Part shown: positions 9,967-23,309 of the stretch, one piece after another
Numbering within the stretch: position 1 is the stretch's first letter
Layout of the letters: each line of letters begins with the position of its first letter
NCBI RefSeq assembly: GCF_028656935.1
Contig: NZ_JAMDGZ010000004.1
Span: 1-64,000, forward strand
DNA length: 64,000 nucleotides
Source of the DNA: Pseudomonas rubra
Lineage (GTDB): Bacteria; Pseudomonadota; Gammaproteobacteria; Pseudomonadales; Pseudomonadaceae
Reading direction: 5' to 3'
The notes under the pieces: model-generated
Database searches by the model: none
The model's input: only the letters and a program-made list of their open reading frames with translations
What the model was told of the DNA's origin: nothing
Made by a program: the position numbers and the translations under genes

Positions 9967-10401
9967 ATGACTACCCATATTCAACGTTCGGCCCTGCTGC
10001 CCTATCCCGCCCAGGCCCTGTACGACCTGGTCAATGATGTGGCGCGCTACCCGGAGTTCCTGCCCTGGTGTTCGTCCAGCACCGTGATGGAAGAAAGCGA
10101 TACGCACATGCGTGCACGCCTTGAAGTGGCAAAGGGAGGCATGAGCCAGCAGTTTGTTACCAGCAATGTACTGGTGCCGGGTCAGTCCATCGAAATGAAC
10201 CTTGAAGAGGGCCCCTTTAGCCAGTTGCATGGCGTTTGGGTGTTCAAGCCGTTGGGCGACAAAGCCTGCAAGATCAGCCTCGACCTGTCTTTCGATTACG
10301 CCGGGCCACTGGTGCGTGCCACCTTGGGGCCACTGTTCAATCAGGCCGCCAATACCCTGGTCGATGCCTTCTGTCAGCGTGCCAAGCAACTCCATGTCTG
10401 A
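9967..10401 (+). CDS. ratA: RatA / COQ10-family START-domain protein
   Basis: A 144-residue SRPBCC (START-like) domain protein. The N-terminus HIQRSALLPYPAQALYDLVNDVARYPEFLPWC is split by the family's conserved YPEFLPWC motif, and the C-terminus ends in the amphipathic helix NQAANTLVDAFCQRA. In E. coli the homologue was reported to bind the 50S subunit and block subunit association; the wider family includes the ubiquinone-binding Coq10. The start at 9967 follows from family alignment. It overlaps rnfH by 8 bases, so the two are translationally coupled. The toxin label should be treated with caution. Confidence 0.88.
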   Translation: MTTHIQRSALLPYPAQALYDLVNDVARYPEFLPWCSSSTVMEESDTHMRARLEVAKGGMSQQFVTSNVLVPGQSIEMNLEEGPFSQLHGVWVFKPLGDKACKISLDLSFDYAGPLVRATLGPLFNQAANTLVDAFCQRAKQLHV

Positions 10402-10711
10402 GGTGTTGCTAGCGATCGAGGTGGTGTATGCCGGGATCGAGCGACAGGTGCTGCTCAGTGTTGAGGTGCCGGCAGGTACGACCATTAATGAAGCGCTGAA
10501 ACTGTCGGCAATCGCCGCGCATGTTCCCGAGGCTGATGTTCAGGGCTGTTCGGTCGGAATCTTTGGCCGGGTGATTACCAACCCTGAAGGGCACAAGGTC
10601 GAGGCGGGTGATCGCATCGAGATCTACCGGCCCTTGCTGGCAGACCCGAAAGAGGTGCGTAAGCAGCGCGCGGCCAAGGTCGCCAGGGTTTTCAAGAAAG
10701 CCAGGCGCTGA
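10394..10711 (+). CDS. rnfH: RnfH-family ubiquitin-like protein
   Basis: A small 105-residue protein of the RnfH (UPF0125) family with a beta-grasp, ubiquitin-like fold. Conserved parts are IEVVYAGIERQVLLSVEVPAG at the N-terminus and GDRIEIYRPLLADPKEVRKQR, the family hallmark, near the end. The C-terminal tail is strongly basic. The ATG at 10394 lies inside the end of ratA, a pairing conserved across gammaproteobacteria next to smpB and bamE. Its biochemical role is not established; the name comes from neighbours of the rnf electron-transport genes in other bacteria. Confidence 0.88.
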   Translation: MSEVLLAIEVVYAGIERQVLLSVEVPAGTTINEALKLSAIAAHVPEADVQGCSVGIFGRVITNPEGHKVEAGDRIEIYRPLLADPKEVRKQRAAKVARVFKKARR

Positions 10712-10723
10712 ATCGAAGACAAT

Positions 10724-10752
10724 AAAAAGCCCGGACTGATCCGGGCTTTTTT
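10724..10752. terminator. Bidirectional terminator between rnfH and bamE
   Basis: AAAAAGCCCGG, a six-base loop and CCGGGCTTTTTT form a hairpin with an A tract and a T tract, so it can act for both convergent genes. Confidence 0.92.
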
Positions 10753-10759
10753 ATCCGCT

Positions 10760-11284
10760 TTACTGCGGTGAGGTGTCCAGCGGCTCTGGCATCGGTACCG
10801 GGGTGACCTCGATGGTGTCCACGTCTTTCTGGATGGTGTCTTCCAGTGAGCCAGGCTTGGCAGGTTTTTCCTGCGTTGCAGGTTCGCTGCTGCCGGCGGG
10901 GCTGACGGTAGTGTCGCTGCTGCCACCGAGGATTTCCTGGTCGCGGCTGACGCCGGGCATGAAGTCACCGGACAGGCTGCTGAGCTGATCGTTCTCGTTG
11001 AAGAAGATGCTCATGCGCTCCTGTTGGCGCTCACCGCCACCAGGCTGCAGGCTGTACAGGTAATCCCAGCGATTGGTGTGGAAGGTATCCTGGATCAGCG
11101 GGTTGCCCATGATAAACCGTACTTGCCGGCGGGTCATTCCCGGGCGCAATTGGTCTATCATGTCTTGCGTGACGACATTGCCCTGCTGGATGTCGATTTT
11201 GTAAACCCCGGGGAACGAGCAACCGGCGAGTGCGAGCAGTCCCACGAGGGTGAGGCTGGTTAGCAAGAGCTTGGTGTTTTGCAT
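10760..11284 (-). CDS. bamE: Outer-membrane assembly lipoprotein BamE (OmlA)
   Basis: Lipoprotein subunit of the BAM complex that inserts beta-barrel proteins into the outer membrane. It has 174 residues; the start MQNTKLLL precedes a hydrophobic stretch and the lipobox LALAGC, giving a lipidated cysteine at about residue 22. The SmpA/OmlA domain is visible in [20 protein letters not shown] and [12 protein letters not shown], with YLYSLQPGG after it. The C-terminal tail beyond about residue 115 is rich in Ser, Pro and Glu and probably disordered, making it longer than E. coli BamE, as usual in Pseudomonas. It is divergent from fur. Confidence 0.95.
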   Translation of the reverse strand: MQNTKLLLTSLTLVGLLALAGCSFPGVYKIDIQQGNVVTQDMIDQLRPGMTRRQVRFIMGNPLIQDTFHTNRWDYLYSLQPGGGERQQERMSIFFNENDQLSSLSGDFMPGVSRDQEILGGSSDTTVSPAGSSEPATQEKPAKPGSLEDTIQKDVDTIEVTPVPMPEPLDTSPQ

Positions 11285-11381
11285 CGGTGGGCGACTTCCA
11301 CTATCTTGGCTGGACAACGTAAACCCCGATCATACCCGTATTCAGAGAAGCTGCGAAGCAGCATCGGCGAGAAAGCTGACC

Positions 11382-11786
11382 ATGGTTGAAAATAGCGAAC
11401 TGCGCAAAGCCGGTCTCAAGGTGACACTGCCTCGAGTAAAAATTCTACAGATGCTCGACTCTACCGAGCAGCGTCACATGAGTGCTGAGGATGTCTACAA
11501 GGCGCTGATGGAAGCGGGCGAGGACGTCGGTCTGGCCACGGTTTACCGTGTTCTGACCCAGTTCGAGGCCGCAGGTCTGGTCGTGCGCCACAACTTCGAT
11601 GGCGGCCACGCTGTGTTCGAATTGGCTGATGGTGGTCATCACGACCATATGGTCAACGTCGACTCCGGCGAAGTCATCGAATTCTTCGACAGTGAAATTG
11701 AAAAGCGTCAGAAGGAAATCGTTGCCGAACACGGCTTCGAACTGGTTGACCACAATCTGGTTCTGTACGTACGCAAGAAAAAGTAA
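11382..11786 (+). CDS. fur: Ferric uptake regulator
   Basis: Iron-dependent repressor of 134 residues. The winged helix occupies about residues 1-82 (GLKVTLPRVKILQML, DVGLATVYRVLTQFEAAGLV) and the dimerisation/metal domain follows (DGGHHDHMVNVDSGEVIEFFD, with histidine and acidic metal ligands). The protein contains no cysteine: positions that hold the CxxC structural zinc pair in E. coli Fur are Asn and Ser here. Reduced cysteine content is known in Pseudomonas Fur. It is divergent from bamE; a GAGAAAGC segment lies 5-13 bases before the ATG. Confidence 0.96.
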   Translation: MVENSELRKAGLKVTLPRVKILQMLDSTEQRHMSAEDVYKALMEAGEDVGLATVYRVLTQFEAAGLVVRHNFDGGHAVFELADGGHHDHMVNVDSGEVIEFFDSEIEKRQKEIVAEHGFELVDHNLVLYVRKKK

Positions 11787-11814
11787 GCAATTTTTACATT
11801 GCTGCAGAAGTACT

Positions 11815-11838
11815 GAAGGCGACCCTGGGGTCGCCTTC
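11815..11838 (+). terminator. Hairpin after fur
   Basis: GAAGGCGACCC and GGGTCGCCTTC form an 11-base stem about 30 bases after the fur stop. The following T tract is weak (CGTGCTTTGTG), so terminator activity is probable but not strong. Confidence 0.6.
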
Positions 11839-11878
11839 GTGCTTTGTGCCTGACTGCATTTAGTAATGGTGCGGCGTC

Positions 11879-13552
11879 TCAGGCCTTGCTAGTGACTACC
11901 ATTTTGCGTGCATGGGCCAGGGATTCCTTGGTCAGGTCGATGCCGCCGAGCATGCGGGCAACTTCTTCAACGCGCTCGCGCTTGCCCAGGCTGGCGACGG
12001 CGGTATGGGTGGCATCGCTGTTGCGGACCTTGTGCACGAACAGATGATGATGGCCCTGGGCGGCCACTTGCGGCAGGTGAGTGACGGTCAGTACCTGGCC
12101 GCGTTCGCCCAGGCGGCGCAGCAACTGGCCGACGATCTCTGCCGTTGGCCCGCCGATACCGACGTCGACTTCGTCGAACACCAGGGTCGGGATGCGCGAG
12201 GTCTGTGCGGTGATCACCTGGATTGCCAGGCTAATCCGCGACAGCTCGCCGCCGGACGCGACCTTGGCCAAGGCCTTGAGCGGTTGTCCGGGGTTGGCGC
12301 TGACCAGCAGCTCGACCTGTTCCAGGCCCTGGGGTTGCAGGTCGTCGCCGTTGTTGGCGCGCAGCTCGATGCTAAAGCGCCCGCCGGGCATGCCCAGGCG
12401 CTGGATCTCCTGCTCCACCGCGCTGGCAAGCTGGCTGGCGGCTTGCTGGCGCAAGGCACTCAATTCGCCTGCCTTGTCCTGGTAGTGACGGGCATAGGCG
12501 ACCAGCTCTTCGCCCAGGCGCTCGATCGATTCGTCGTTGGCGTTGAGGTTTTCCAGCTCTTCCATCAGTCGCTGCTGCAAGCCGGCCAGCTCGGTGGGGT
12601 GCACGCGGTGTTTGCGGGCCAGCGTATAGATGGTGTCGAGACGCTCCTCGAGCTGTTGCAGGCGCGCGGGGTCAGCATCGAAGTTGTCGAGGAAGCGGTT
12701 CAGCTCGCCAACAGCCTCCTCTACCTGGATCTGCGCGCTGGCGATCAGGGTGGCCGCCTCGCCCAGGGCCTTGGGTGCGTTGTGCACGGCGGTCAGGCGG
12801 TTCAGGCTGGCGGTCAGGGCATTGAGCACGTTGCCCGAGTCATTTTCGCTGCAGTGGTCGATGACCTGGCGACAGATGCCAAACAGGGCTTCGGCATTGG
12901 TCAGGTTCTTGTGTTCCTGCTCCAGCAGATCCAGTTCATTTTCGCCCAGACCGAGGTTGTCCAGTTCTTCGAGCTGGTAGCTGAGCAATTGATGTTGCGC
13001 GCGTTGCTCATCGCCGGAGTTGGACAGGCGCTCGAGTTCCTGGCGGGTCTGGCGCCAGCGCTGGGCGGCAAGCTGTACCTGGCGGGCGAGGTCGGTGGCG
13101 CCAGCGTACTCGTCGAGCAAGCGGCGGTGGGTGTCGGTTTTCAGCAGCGACTGGTGTTCGTGCTGGCTGTGGATGTCGATGAGCAGCTCGCCAAGGGCCT
13201 TGAGGTCGCCGAGCGGGCAGGGTGTGCCATTGATGTAGCCACGGCTGCGGCCTTCGGCGGTGATCACTCGGCGCAGGATGCACGGGCCGTCGCTGTCGAG
13301 ATCACGTTCGGCCAGCCAGGCGCGTGCCTCGGGGATGTCCGCCAGGTCGAAGGTGGCGAGGATATCGGCCTTGTCGGCCCCGGGGCGCACTACGCCGCTG
13401 TCGGCGCGATCGCCCAGGGTCAGGCCCAGAGCGTCGAGCATGATCGATTTGCCAGCCCCGGTTTCACCGGTGATGACGCTCATCCCGCGGGCGAGTTCAA
13501 GGTCCAGATGTTCGACGATGGCGTAATTGTGTACGGACAGGTGCACCAGCAT
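11879..13552 (-). CDS. recN: DNA repair protein RecN
   Basis: SMC-like ATPase used in double-strand-break repair. It has 557 residues, the family length. The N-terminal Walker A is GETGAGKS (about residues 29-36), the central region is a long coiled coil rich in Glu, Leu and Gln, and the C-terminal ABC signature SGGELSRISLA precedes Walker B TLVFDEVDVGIGG. The C-terminus ends in SKA. It is convergent with fur and divergent from the grpE heat-shock promoter, an arrangement conserved in pseudomonads. Confidence 0.97.
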   Translation of the reverse strand: MLVHLSVHNYAIVEHLDLELARGMSVITGETGAGKSIMLDALGLTLGDRADSGVVRPGADKADILATFDLADIPEARAWLAERDLDSDGPCILRRVITAEGRSRGYINGTPCPLGDLKALGELLIDIHSQHEHQSLLKTDTHRRLLDEYAGATDLARQVQLAAQRWRQTRQELERLSNSGDEQRAQHQLLSYQLEELDNLGLGENELDLLEQEHKNLTNAEALFGICRQVIDHCSENDSGNVLNALTASLNRLTAVHNAPKALGEAATLIASAQIQVEEAVGELNRFLDNFDADPARLQQLEERLDTIYTLARKHRVHPTELAGLQQRLMEELENLNANDESIERLGEELVAYARHYQDKAGELSALRQQAASQLASAVEQEIQRLGMPGGRFSIELRANNGDDLQPQGLEQVELLVSANPGQPLKALAKVASGGELSRISLAIQVITAQTSRIPTLVFDEVDVGIGGPTAEIVGQLLRRLGERGQVLTVTHLPQVAAQGHHHLFVHKVRNSDATHTAVASLGKRERVEEVARMLGGIDLTKESLAHARKMVVTSKA

Positions 13553-13701
13553 TGGGGCGGCTCCCAGGCGTTAAGTCTGGTTATTTATACAGTGTTTTTT
13601 GAGTGGCTGACAATGCTGGTTTTTAGTTCAATTTGGTTATCAGGGCGGCGTTCTGATTGCGATGGGTTATGAGTGAATGTGTGCAAGTGCTCTTGCAGGC
13701 C

Positions 13702-13729
13702 CTTGAACCTGGGTTTTACGACCCCATAT
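13702..13729 (+). promoter_or_regulatory. Sigma-32 heat-shock promoter for grpE
   Basis: CTTGAA, a 14-base spacer and CCCCATAT match the sigma-32 consensus almost perfectly. It lies 55 bases upstream of the grpE start and probably also feeds dnaK and dnaJ. Confidence 0.88.
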
Positions 13730-13783
13730 AGCCGGCAGACGCGCGAGTAACGCTCGCAGACCTTATTCGAGAGGAGAGATTTT

Positions 13784-14341
13784 ATGGCTGACGAACAGCA
13801 GCTGGATGAACAGAATCTGAACGCCGAAGCGACTGGCGGCCAAGAACTGAGCGCCCGCGTGCAGGTGCTCGAAGAGCAGCTGGCGGCGGCCCAGGATCAA
13901 TCCCTGCGCACCGCCGCCGACCTGCAGAACGTGCGCCGCCGCGCCGAGCAGGACGTTGAGAAGGCACACAAGTTCGCCCTGGAAAAGTTCGCCGGTGACC
14001 TGCTGCCGGTCATCGACAGCCTCGAGCGCGGCCTGGAGCTGTCCAGCCCGGACGACGAGAGTATTCGCCCGATGCGCGAAGGCATCGAGCTGACCCTGAA
14101 AATGTTCCACGACACCCTCAAGCGCTACAACCTTGAAGCCATCGACCCGCACGGCGAACCGTTCAACGCCGAACACCACCAGGCGATGGCCATGCAGGAA
14201 AGCGCCGAAGTCGAGCCCAACAGCGTGCTTAAGGTGTTCCAGAAAGGCTACCAGCTCAACGGTCGCCTGCTGCGCCCGGCCATGGTTGTGGTCAGCAAGG
14301 CCCCGGCAGCGGTTCAGCCGTCGATTGACGAGCAGGCTTGA
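13784..14341 (+). CDS. grpE: Nucleotide exchange factor GrpE
   Basis: Cochaperone that releases ADP from DnaK. It has 185 residues. An N-terminal acidic, glutamine-rich coiled coil (about residues 20-70) dimerises, and the C-terminal beta domain carries the conserved MVVVSK-type end and [29 protein letters not shown] ribosome site precedes the ATG. It is the first gene after the sigma-32 promoter and lies 101 bases before dnaK, so thermal induction with its partners is expected. Confidence 0.97.
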   Translation: MADEQQLDEQNLNAEATGGQELSARVQVLEEQLAAAQDQSLRTAADLQNVRRRAEQDVEKAHKFALEKFAGDLLPVIDSLERGLELSSPDDESIRPMREGIELTLKMFHDTLKRYNLEAIDPHGEPFNAEHHQAMAMQESAEVEPNSVLKVFQKGYQLNGRLLRPAMVVVSKAPAAVQPSIDEQA

Positions 14342-14442
14342 AATCGTTCCCGGCGCCCCCATCTAAGTGTCAAGCATTCAAGTATTACCGCAGTTAGCCA
14401 CCACTGCTGCGGCAACCAAATTCAAGTTTCGGGAGAGTTAAC

Positions 14443-16362
14443 ATGGGTAAAATCATCGGTATCGACCTGGGGACCACCAACTCCTGCGTCTCCATTCTGG
14501 AAAACGGCAACGTCAAGGTTATCGAGAACGCCGAAGGCGCTCGTACCACTCCGTCGATCATTGCCTACGCCAACGATGGCGAAATCCTGGTTGGTCAGTC
14601 GGCCAAGCGCCAGGCGGTCACCAATCCGCACAACACCCTGTACGCGGTAAAACGTCTGATCGGCCGTCGCTTCGATGAAGAAGTGGTGCAGAAAGACATC
14701 CAGATGGTTCCGTACAAGATCGTCAAGGCTGACAACAGTGACGCCTGGGTTGAAGTGAACGGCCAGAAAATGGCGCCGCCACAAATCTCGGCTGAAATCC
14801 TCAAGAAGATGAAGAAGACCGCCGAAGACTACCTCGGCGAGCCAGTGACCGAAGCGGTGATCACCGTTCCGGCCTACTTCAACGACAGCCAGCGCCAGGC
14901 CACCAAAGACGCCGGCCGCATCGCCGGTCTGGACGTGAAACGTATCATCAACGAACCGACCGCAGCTGCTCTGGCTTACGGTATGGACAAGGCCAAGGGC
15001 GATCACACCGTGATCGTTTACGACCTGGGTGGCGGTACCTTCGACGTCTCCGTGATCGAGATCGCTGAAGTCGATGGCGAGCACCAGTTTGAAGTTCTGG
15101 CCACCAACGGTGATACGTTCCTCGGTGGTGAAGACTTCGACATCCGTCTGATCGACTACCTCGTCGACGAGTTCAAGAAAGAAAGCGGCATGAACCTCAA
15201 GGGTGACCCGCTGGCCATGCAGCGCCTGAAAGAAGCTGCTGAGAAGGCTAAAATCGAACTGTCCTCGAGCCAGATGACCGACGTCAACCTGCCGTACATC
15301 ACTGCAGATGCCACCGGTCCTAAGCACCTGAACGTGAAGATCTCCCGCGCCAAGCTGGAATCGCTGGTAGAAGACCTGGTTCAGCGCACCATCGAGCCAT
15401 GCCGCATTGCCATGAAAGACGCCGGTATCGACGTCAGCAAGATCGACGACGTGATCCTGGTCGGCGGTCAGACCCGTATGCCAATGGTGCAAAAAGCGGT
15501 TACCGACTTCTTCGGCAAAGAAGCGCGTAAAGACGTCAACCCGGACGAAGCGGTTGCCATGGGTGCTGCCATCCAGGGTGCGGTACTGGCCGGTGACGTC
15601 AAAGATGTGCTGCTGCTGGACGTCAGCCCGCTGACCCTGGGTATCGAAACCATGGGTGGCGTGATGACCGCGCTGATCGAGAAGAACACCACTATCCCGA
15701 CCAAAAAGTCGCAAGTGTTCTCGACTGCCGATGACAACCAGGGTGCGGTGACCATCCACGTGCTGCAAGGTGAGCGCAAACAGGCTGCACAGAACAAGTC
15801 CCTGGGCAAGTTCGACCTGGCCGACATTCCACCAGCACCACGTGGCGTGCCACAGATCGAAGTGACCTTCGACATCGACGCCAACGGCATTCTGCATGTC
15901 GGCGCTAAAGACAAGGCCACTGGCAAGACCCAGTCGATCGTGATCAAGGCCAACTCCGGTCTGTCTGATGAAGAAATTCAGCAGATGATCCGCGACGCCG
16001 AAGCGAACTCGGAAGAAGACCGCAAGTTCGAAGAGCTGGCCGCTGCCCGTAACCAGGGTGATGCGCTGGTTCACTCGACCCGCAAGATGGTCGTTGACGC
16101 CGGTGACAAGGTCACTGCCGACGAAAAGACTGCCATCGAAGCGGCCGTGGTTGCCTTGGAAGCTGCCATCAAGGGCGACGACAAGGCTGCCATCGACGCC
16201 AAGGTCGAAGAGCTGTCGAAGGTCTCGGCCCCGGTTGCCCAGAAGATGTACGCCGAGCAGTCGGCCGAACAGCCTCAGGGTGGCGCTCAGCAGGCTGAGC
16301 CGGAAGCTAAGCACGACGACGTCGTCGACGCTGAGTTTGAAGAAGTCAAAGACAACAAGTAA
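14443..16362 (+). CDS. dnaK: Molecular chaperone DnaK (Hsp70)
   Basis: ATP-driven Hsp70 chaperone working with DnaJ and GrpE. It has 639 residues. The nucleotide-binding domain starts with [13 protein letters not shown] and includes the phosphate loop [16 protein letters not shown] and [11 protein letters not shown]. The substrate-binding domain follows from about residue 390 ([16 protein letters not shown]), and the lid ends in the canonical acidic tail [20 protein letters not shown] ribosome site is 8 bases upstream. Third-position codon bias is strong, as in highly expressed genes. Confidence 0.99.
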   Translation: MGKIIGIDLGTTNSCVSILENGNVKVIENAEGARTTPSIIAYANDGEILVGQSAKRQAVTNPHNTLYAVKRLIGRRFDEEVVQKDIQMVPYKIVKADNSDAWVEVNGQKMAPPQISAEILKKMKKTAEDYLGEPVTEAVITVPAYFNDSQRQATKDAGRIAGLDVKRIINEPTAAALAYGMDKAKGDHTVIVYDLGGGTFDVSVIEIAEVDGEHQFEVLATNGDTFLGGEDFDIRLIDYLVDEFKKESGMNLKGDPLAMQRLKEAAEKAKIELSSSQMTDVNLPYITADATGPKHLNVKISRAKLESLVEDLVQRTIEPCRIAMKDAGIDVSKIDDVILVGGQTRMPMVQKAVTDFFGKEARKDVNPDEAVAMGAAIQGAVLAGDVKDVLLLDVSPLTLGIETMGGVMTALIEKNTTIPTKKSQVFSTADDNQGAVTIHVLQGERKQAAQNKSLGKFDLADIPPAPRGVPQIEVTFDIDANGILHVGAKDKATGKTQSIVIKANSGLSDEEIQQMIRDAEANSEEDRKFEELAAARNQGDALVHSTRKMVVDAGDKVTADEKTAIEAAVVALEAAIKGDDKAAIDAKVEELSKVSAPVAQKMYAEQSAEQPQGGAQQAEPEAKHDDVVDAEFEEVKDNK

Positions 16363-16422
16363 TTGCTACAGGTTGTCGGCCAGTTGACCGTTTTTTGAGG
16401 GTTGGCTGGTAGGATGTCGCCG

Positions 16423-16442
16423 CGCGGGGGCTTGCTCCCGCG
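16423..16442. repeat. Small hairpin between dnaK and dnaJ
   Basis: CGCGGG and CCCGCG enclose GGCTTGCT, a sequence that resembles the core of the REP arms elsewhere in the window but is much shorter. It sits in the 208-base dnaK-dnaJ gap and could attenuate read-through or stabilise the dnaK mRNA end; no T tract follows. Confidence 0.45.
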
Positions 16443-16570
16443 TTGGCGTGTCTGGAATACCCGAATTTTTACAGCATTTGTCAGTCACCGCAGGGTGGTG
16501 AGGCAGGTGCTGGCGGCACAGCGCGAAATGCGCAGAGGTATGCCGAACGTCCTCAAGAGTGCAAAGACTT

Positions 16571-17695
16571 ATGGCAAAGCGTGACTATTACGAAGTTCTG
16601 GGCGTTGAGCGCGGCTCCAGTGAAGCGGACCTGAAGAAGGCCTATCGCCGCCTGGCGATGAAGCATCACCCGGACCGTAATCCTGATGACAAGGCGTCGG
16701 AAGAGAAATTCAAGGAAGCCAACGAGGCTTATGAAGTGCTCTCCGATGCCAGCAAGCGCGCGGCCTATGACCAGTATGGTCATGCCGGCGTGGATCCGAG
16801 CATGGGTGGTGGTGGCGCTGGATTCGGCGGTGCGAACTTCTCGGATATCTTCGGTGATGTGTTCAGCGATTTCTTCGGCGGTGGCCGTGGTGGTTCGCGC
16901 GGTGGCGCCCAGCGCGGCAGTGACCTGCGATACACCCTGGAGTTGAACCTGGAAGAAGCCGTGCGCGGCACCACGGTCAATATCCGCGTGCCGACGCTGG
17001 TCAACTGCAAACCGTGTGACGGCTCCGGCGCCAAGAAAGGCTCGTCGCCTTCGACCTGCCCGACTTGCGGCGGTATTGGTCAGGTGCGCATGCAGCAGGG
17101 CTTCTTCTCGGTCCAGCAGACCTGCCCGCGCTGCCATGGCCAGGGCAAGGTCATCACCGATCCGTGCGATTCGTGCCACGGCGAAGGCCGTATCGAAGAG
17201 TACAAAACCCTGTCGGTCAAGGTGCCGGCCGGTGTCGACACCGGCGATCGCATCCGTTTGTCCGGTGAGGGCGAGGCGGGTTCGCAAGGTGGCCCGACTG
17301 GCGACCTGTACGTTGTGATCAACGTGCGTGAACACCCGATTTTCCAGCGCGACGGCAAGCATCTGTACTGTGAAGTGCCGATCAGCTACACCGATGCCGC
17401 CCTGGGTGGCGAGCTGGAAGTGCCGACCCTCGATGGCCGGGTCATGCTGAAAATCCCTGAAGGCACTCAGACCGGTAAGCAATTCCGTCTGCGTGGCAAG
17501 GGTGTGGCGCCGGTTCGTGGTGGTGGCGCTGGTGACCTGATGTGCCGGGTCGCGGTAGAAACCCCGGTCAACCTCAGTCGCCGTCAGCGCGAGCTGCTCG
17601 AAGAGCTGCGTGATTCGTTGGAAGGCGACAGTTCCCATTCGCCGAAAGCCAATGGCTGGTTTGAAGGCGTGAAGCGCTTCTTCGGCGATCTGTAA
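16571..17695 (+). CDS. dnaJ: Chaperone DnaJ (Hsp40)
   Basis: Cochaperone that stimulates the DnaK ATPase and delivers substrates. It has 374 residues. The J domain occupies residues 1-70 with HPD at 33-35, followed by a Gly/Phe-rich linker ([20 protein letters not shown]) and four CxxCxGxG zinc repeats ([32 protein letters not shown]), then the C-terminal beta domains. The start [11 protein letters not shown] was chosen over a frame open four codons upstream. It lies 208 bases after dnaK and 13 bases before dapB. Confidence 0.98.
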   Translation: MAKRDYYEVLGVERGSSEADLKKAYRRLAMKHHPDRNPDDKASEEKFKEANEAYEVLSDASKRAAYDQYGHAGVDPSMGGGGAGFGGANFSDIFGDVFSDFFGGGRGGSRGGAQRGSDLRYTLELNLEEAVRGTTVNIRVPTLVNCKPCDGSGAKKGSSPSTCPTCGGIGQVRMQQGFFSVQQTCPRCHGQGKVITDPCDSCHGEGRIEEYKTLSVKVPAGVDTGDRIRLSGEGEAGSQGGPTGDLYVVINVREHPIFQRDGKHLYCEVPISYTDAALGGELEVPTLDGRVMLKIPEGTQTGKQFRLRGKGVAPVRGGGAGDLMCRVAVETPVNLSRRQRELLEELRDSLEGDSSHSPKANGWFEGVKRFFGDL

Positions 17696-17705
17696 GAAGG
17701 AATAG

Positions 17706-18512
<807 letters not shown>

Positions 18513-18522
18513 CCGCTGTTCG

Positions 18523-18539
18523 GGGCCGCTTCGCGGCCC
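18523..18539 (+). terminator. Hairpin after dapB
   Basis: GGGCCGC and GCGGCCC close a three-base loop 10 bases after the dapB stop. It has no T tract and runs into a REP pair, so the two together may define the mRNA 3' end. Confidence 0.5.
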
Positions 18540-18629
18540 ATCGCTGGCAAGCCAGCTCCCACAGAAATTGTGCCATGGCTGAAATTTCTCAGTCTCAATA
18601 GAGCCTGTGGGAGCTGGCTTGCCAGCGAT
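18540..18629. repeat. REP-like inverted pair between dapB and carA
   Basis: ATCGCTGGCAAGCCAGCTCC at 18540 and its exact inverse ending at 18629 (25-base arms, 40-base loop) form a long hairpin. The arm resembles the REP arm at 9241, 49057 and 60101 (same ATCG, GGCAAGCC and GCTCC blocks) but differs in the paired GC core, so it is a second REP variant. Confidence 0.8.
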
Positions 18630-18755
18630 GCTTCTCCATCCCGCGACTCCCTGTCGCATTCCTGCGCCTTTCAGGCACATCAGTGGTAGACCAAAAAAGC
18701 GTTTTTCTGTAAGCTACAGCTTTAGTGTGTCCACTAAAAGCGCGCAGATAATTCG

Positions 18756-18773
18756 ATGAAGAAAGCGGGGTGA
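18756..18773 (+). CDS. Possible 5-codon leader ORF upstream of carA
   Basis: ATG AAG AAA GCG GGG TGA encodes MKKAG, and its last codons overlap the 5' arm of the terminator-like hairpin at 18762-18800. Its position suggests that ribosome occupancy could affect folding of that hairpin. No ribosome site is obvious upstream, and a five-codon frame can arise by chance, so this is a suggestion only. Confidence 0.2.
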   Translation: MKKAG

Positions 18774-18800
18774 CGTGTCTATACGTCATTCCGCTTTTTT
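18762..18800 (+). terminator. Terminator-like attenuator in the carA leader
   Basis: AAAGCGGGGTGACGT pairs along its whole length with ACGTCATTCCGCTTT when two G-U pairs are allowed, closes a six-base loop and is followed directly by TTT. It is a strong intrinsic terminator only 45 bases before the carA start and far from any upstream gene end, which fits attenuation control of carAB better than simple termination. Confidence 0.65.
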
Positions 18801-18845
18801 GCAACCTGCGATCGCCCCTTCAGGCTTGATTTACGGGAGGTCTTC

Positions 18846-19982
18846 TTGACTAAGCCAGCCATACTCGCCCTTGCTGATGGCAGCATTTTTCGCGGTGAAG
18901 CCATTGGAGCCGACGGTCAGACCGTTGGTGAGGTGGTGTTTAACACCGCAATGACCGGCTATCAGGAAATCCTGACTGACCCTTCCTATGCGCAGCAAAT
19001 CGTTACCCTGACGTACCCGCACATCGGCAACACCGGCACCACGCCGGAAGACGCCGAATCCGACCGCGTCTGGTCGGCCGGCCTGGTGATTCGCGACCTG
19101 CCTCTGATCGCGAGCAACTGGCGCAACAAGCAGTCCCTGCCTGATTACCTCAAGGCCAACAACGTGGTGGCCATCGCCGGTATCGACACCCGTCGCCTGA
19201 CCCGCATTCTGCGTGAGAAGGGCGCGCAGAACGGCTGTATCCTTGCTGGCGACAACATCAGCGAAGAAGCAGCAATCGCCGCCGCTCGCGGCTTCCCGGG
19301 CCTGAAGGGCATGGACCTGGCAAAAGTCGTCAGCACCAAGAGCAGCTACGAATGGCGCTCCAGCGTCTGGGAACTGAAAACCGACAGCCACGCTACTATC
19401 GAGGCTGCCGAGCTGCCTTATCACGTGGTGGCCTACGATTTCGGCGTCAAGCTGAACATTCTGCGCATGCTGGTTGCCCGCGGCTGCCGCCTGACCGTGG
19501 TGCCGGCGCAAACCCCGGCCAGCGAAGTCCTGGCGCTCAACCCTGACGGCGTGTTCCTGTCCAACGGCCCAGGCGACCCGGAGCCTTGCGACTACGCGAT
19601 CCAGGCGATCAAGGACATCCTCGACACCGAAATTCCAGTGTTCGGTATCTGCCTGGGTCACCAGTTGCTGGCCCTGGCTTCCGGCGCCAAGACCGTGAAA
19701 ATGGGTCATGGTCACCACGGTGCCAACCACCCGGTCCAGGACCTGGACACCGGTGTGGTGATGATCACCAGCCAGAACCACGGCTTTGCGGTTGACGAAG
19801 CGACCCTGCCGGGCAACGTGCGCGCCATCCACAAGTCGCTGTTCGACGGTACCCTGCAGGGTATCGAGCGTACCGACAAGAGCGCGTTCAGCTTCCAGGG
19901 TCACCCTGAAGCCAGCCCGGGCCCGACCGACGTCGCGCCGCTGTTCGACCGTTTCATCGATGCCATGGCCAAGCGCCGCTGA
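18846..19982 (+). CDS. carA: Carbamoyl-phosphate synthase, small (glutaminase) subunit
   Basis: Class I glutamine amidotransferase that supplies ammonia to CarB for arginine and pyrimidine synthesis. It has 378 residues. The nucleophile cysteine is in [12 protein letters not shown], the catalytic His/Glu pair in [12 protein letters not shown], and [13 protein letters not shown] is the oxyanion-strand motif. The start is TTG, supported by a GGAGG site 5 bases upstream (18836-18840). It is preceded by a likely attenuator and followed by carB after 105 bases with no intervening gene. Confidence 0.98.
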   Translation: MTKPAILALADGSIFRGEAIGADGQTVGEVVFNTAMTGYQEILTDPSYAQQIVTLTYPHIGNTGTTPEDAESDRVWSAGLVIRDLPLIASNWRNKQSLPDYLKANNVVAIAGIDTRRLTRILREKGAQNGCILAGDNISEEAAIAAARGFPGLKGMDLAKVVSTKSSYEWRSSVWELKTDSHATIEAAELPYHVVAYDFGVKLNILRMLVARGCRLTVVPAQTPASEVLALNPDGVFLSNGPGDPEPCDYAIQAIKDILDTEIPVFGICLGHQLLALASGAKTVKMGHGHHGANHPVQDLDTGVVMITSQNHGFAVDEATLPGNVRAIHKSLFDGTLQGIERTDKSAFSFQGHPEASPGPTDVAPLFDRFIDAMAKRR

Positions 19983-20087
19983 GCATCTGGCGAGAAGGCC
20001 CTGGACCGGTGCAAGCCGCGTTCAGGTGCCACCCCAAGATTGTTCAAAGCGGCTTGCCGACTGACCTGCGGAATTGAGTGACAACCC

Positions 20088-23305
<3,218 letters not shown>

Positions 23306-23309
<4 letters not shown>

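Noticed and set aside
9967..10711. ratA-rnfH as a toxin-antitoxin pair
   Set aside because: The family sits in a conserved core locus, and rnfH is not established as an antitoxin; COQ10-like or ribosome role is at least as likely.
14422..16314. 630-codon frame antisense to dnaK
   Set aside because: Shadow of a highly expressed gene with extreme codon bias; the often-reported antisense dnaK frame has no support here.
18761..18800. Terminator of dapB
   Set aside because: It lies 250 bases after the dapB stop, beyond another hairpin and a REP pair, and much closer to carA.
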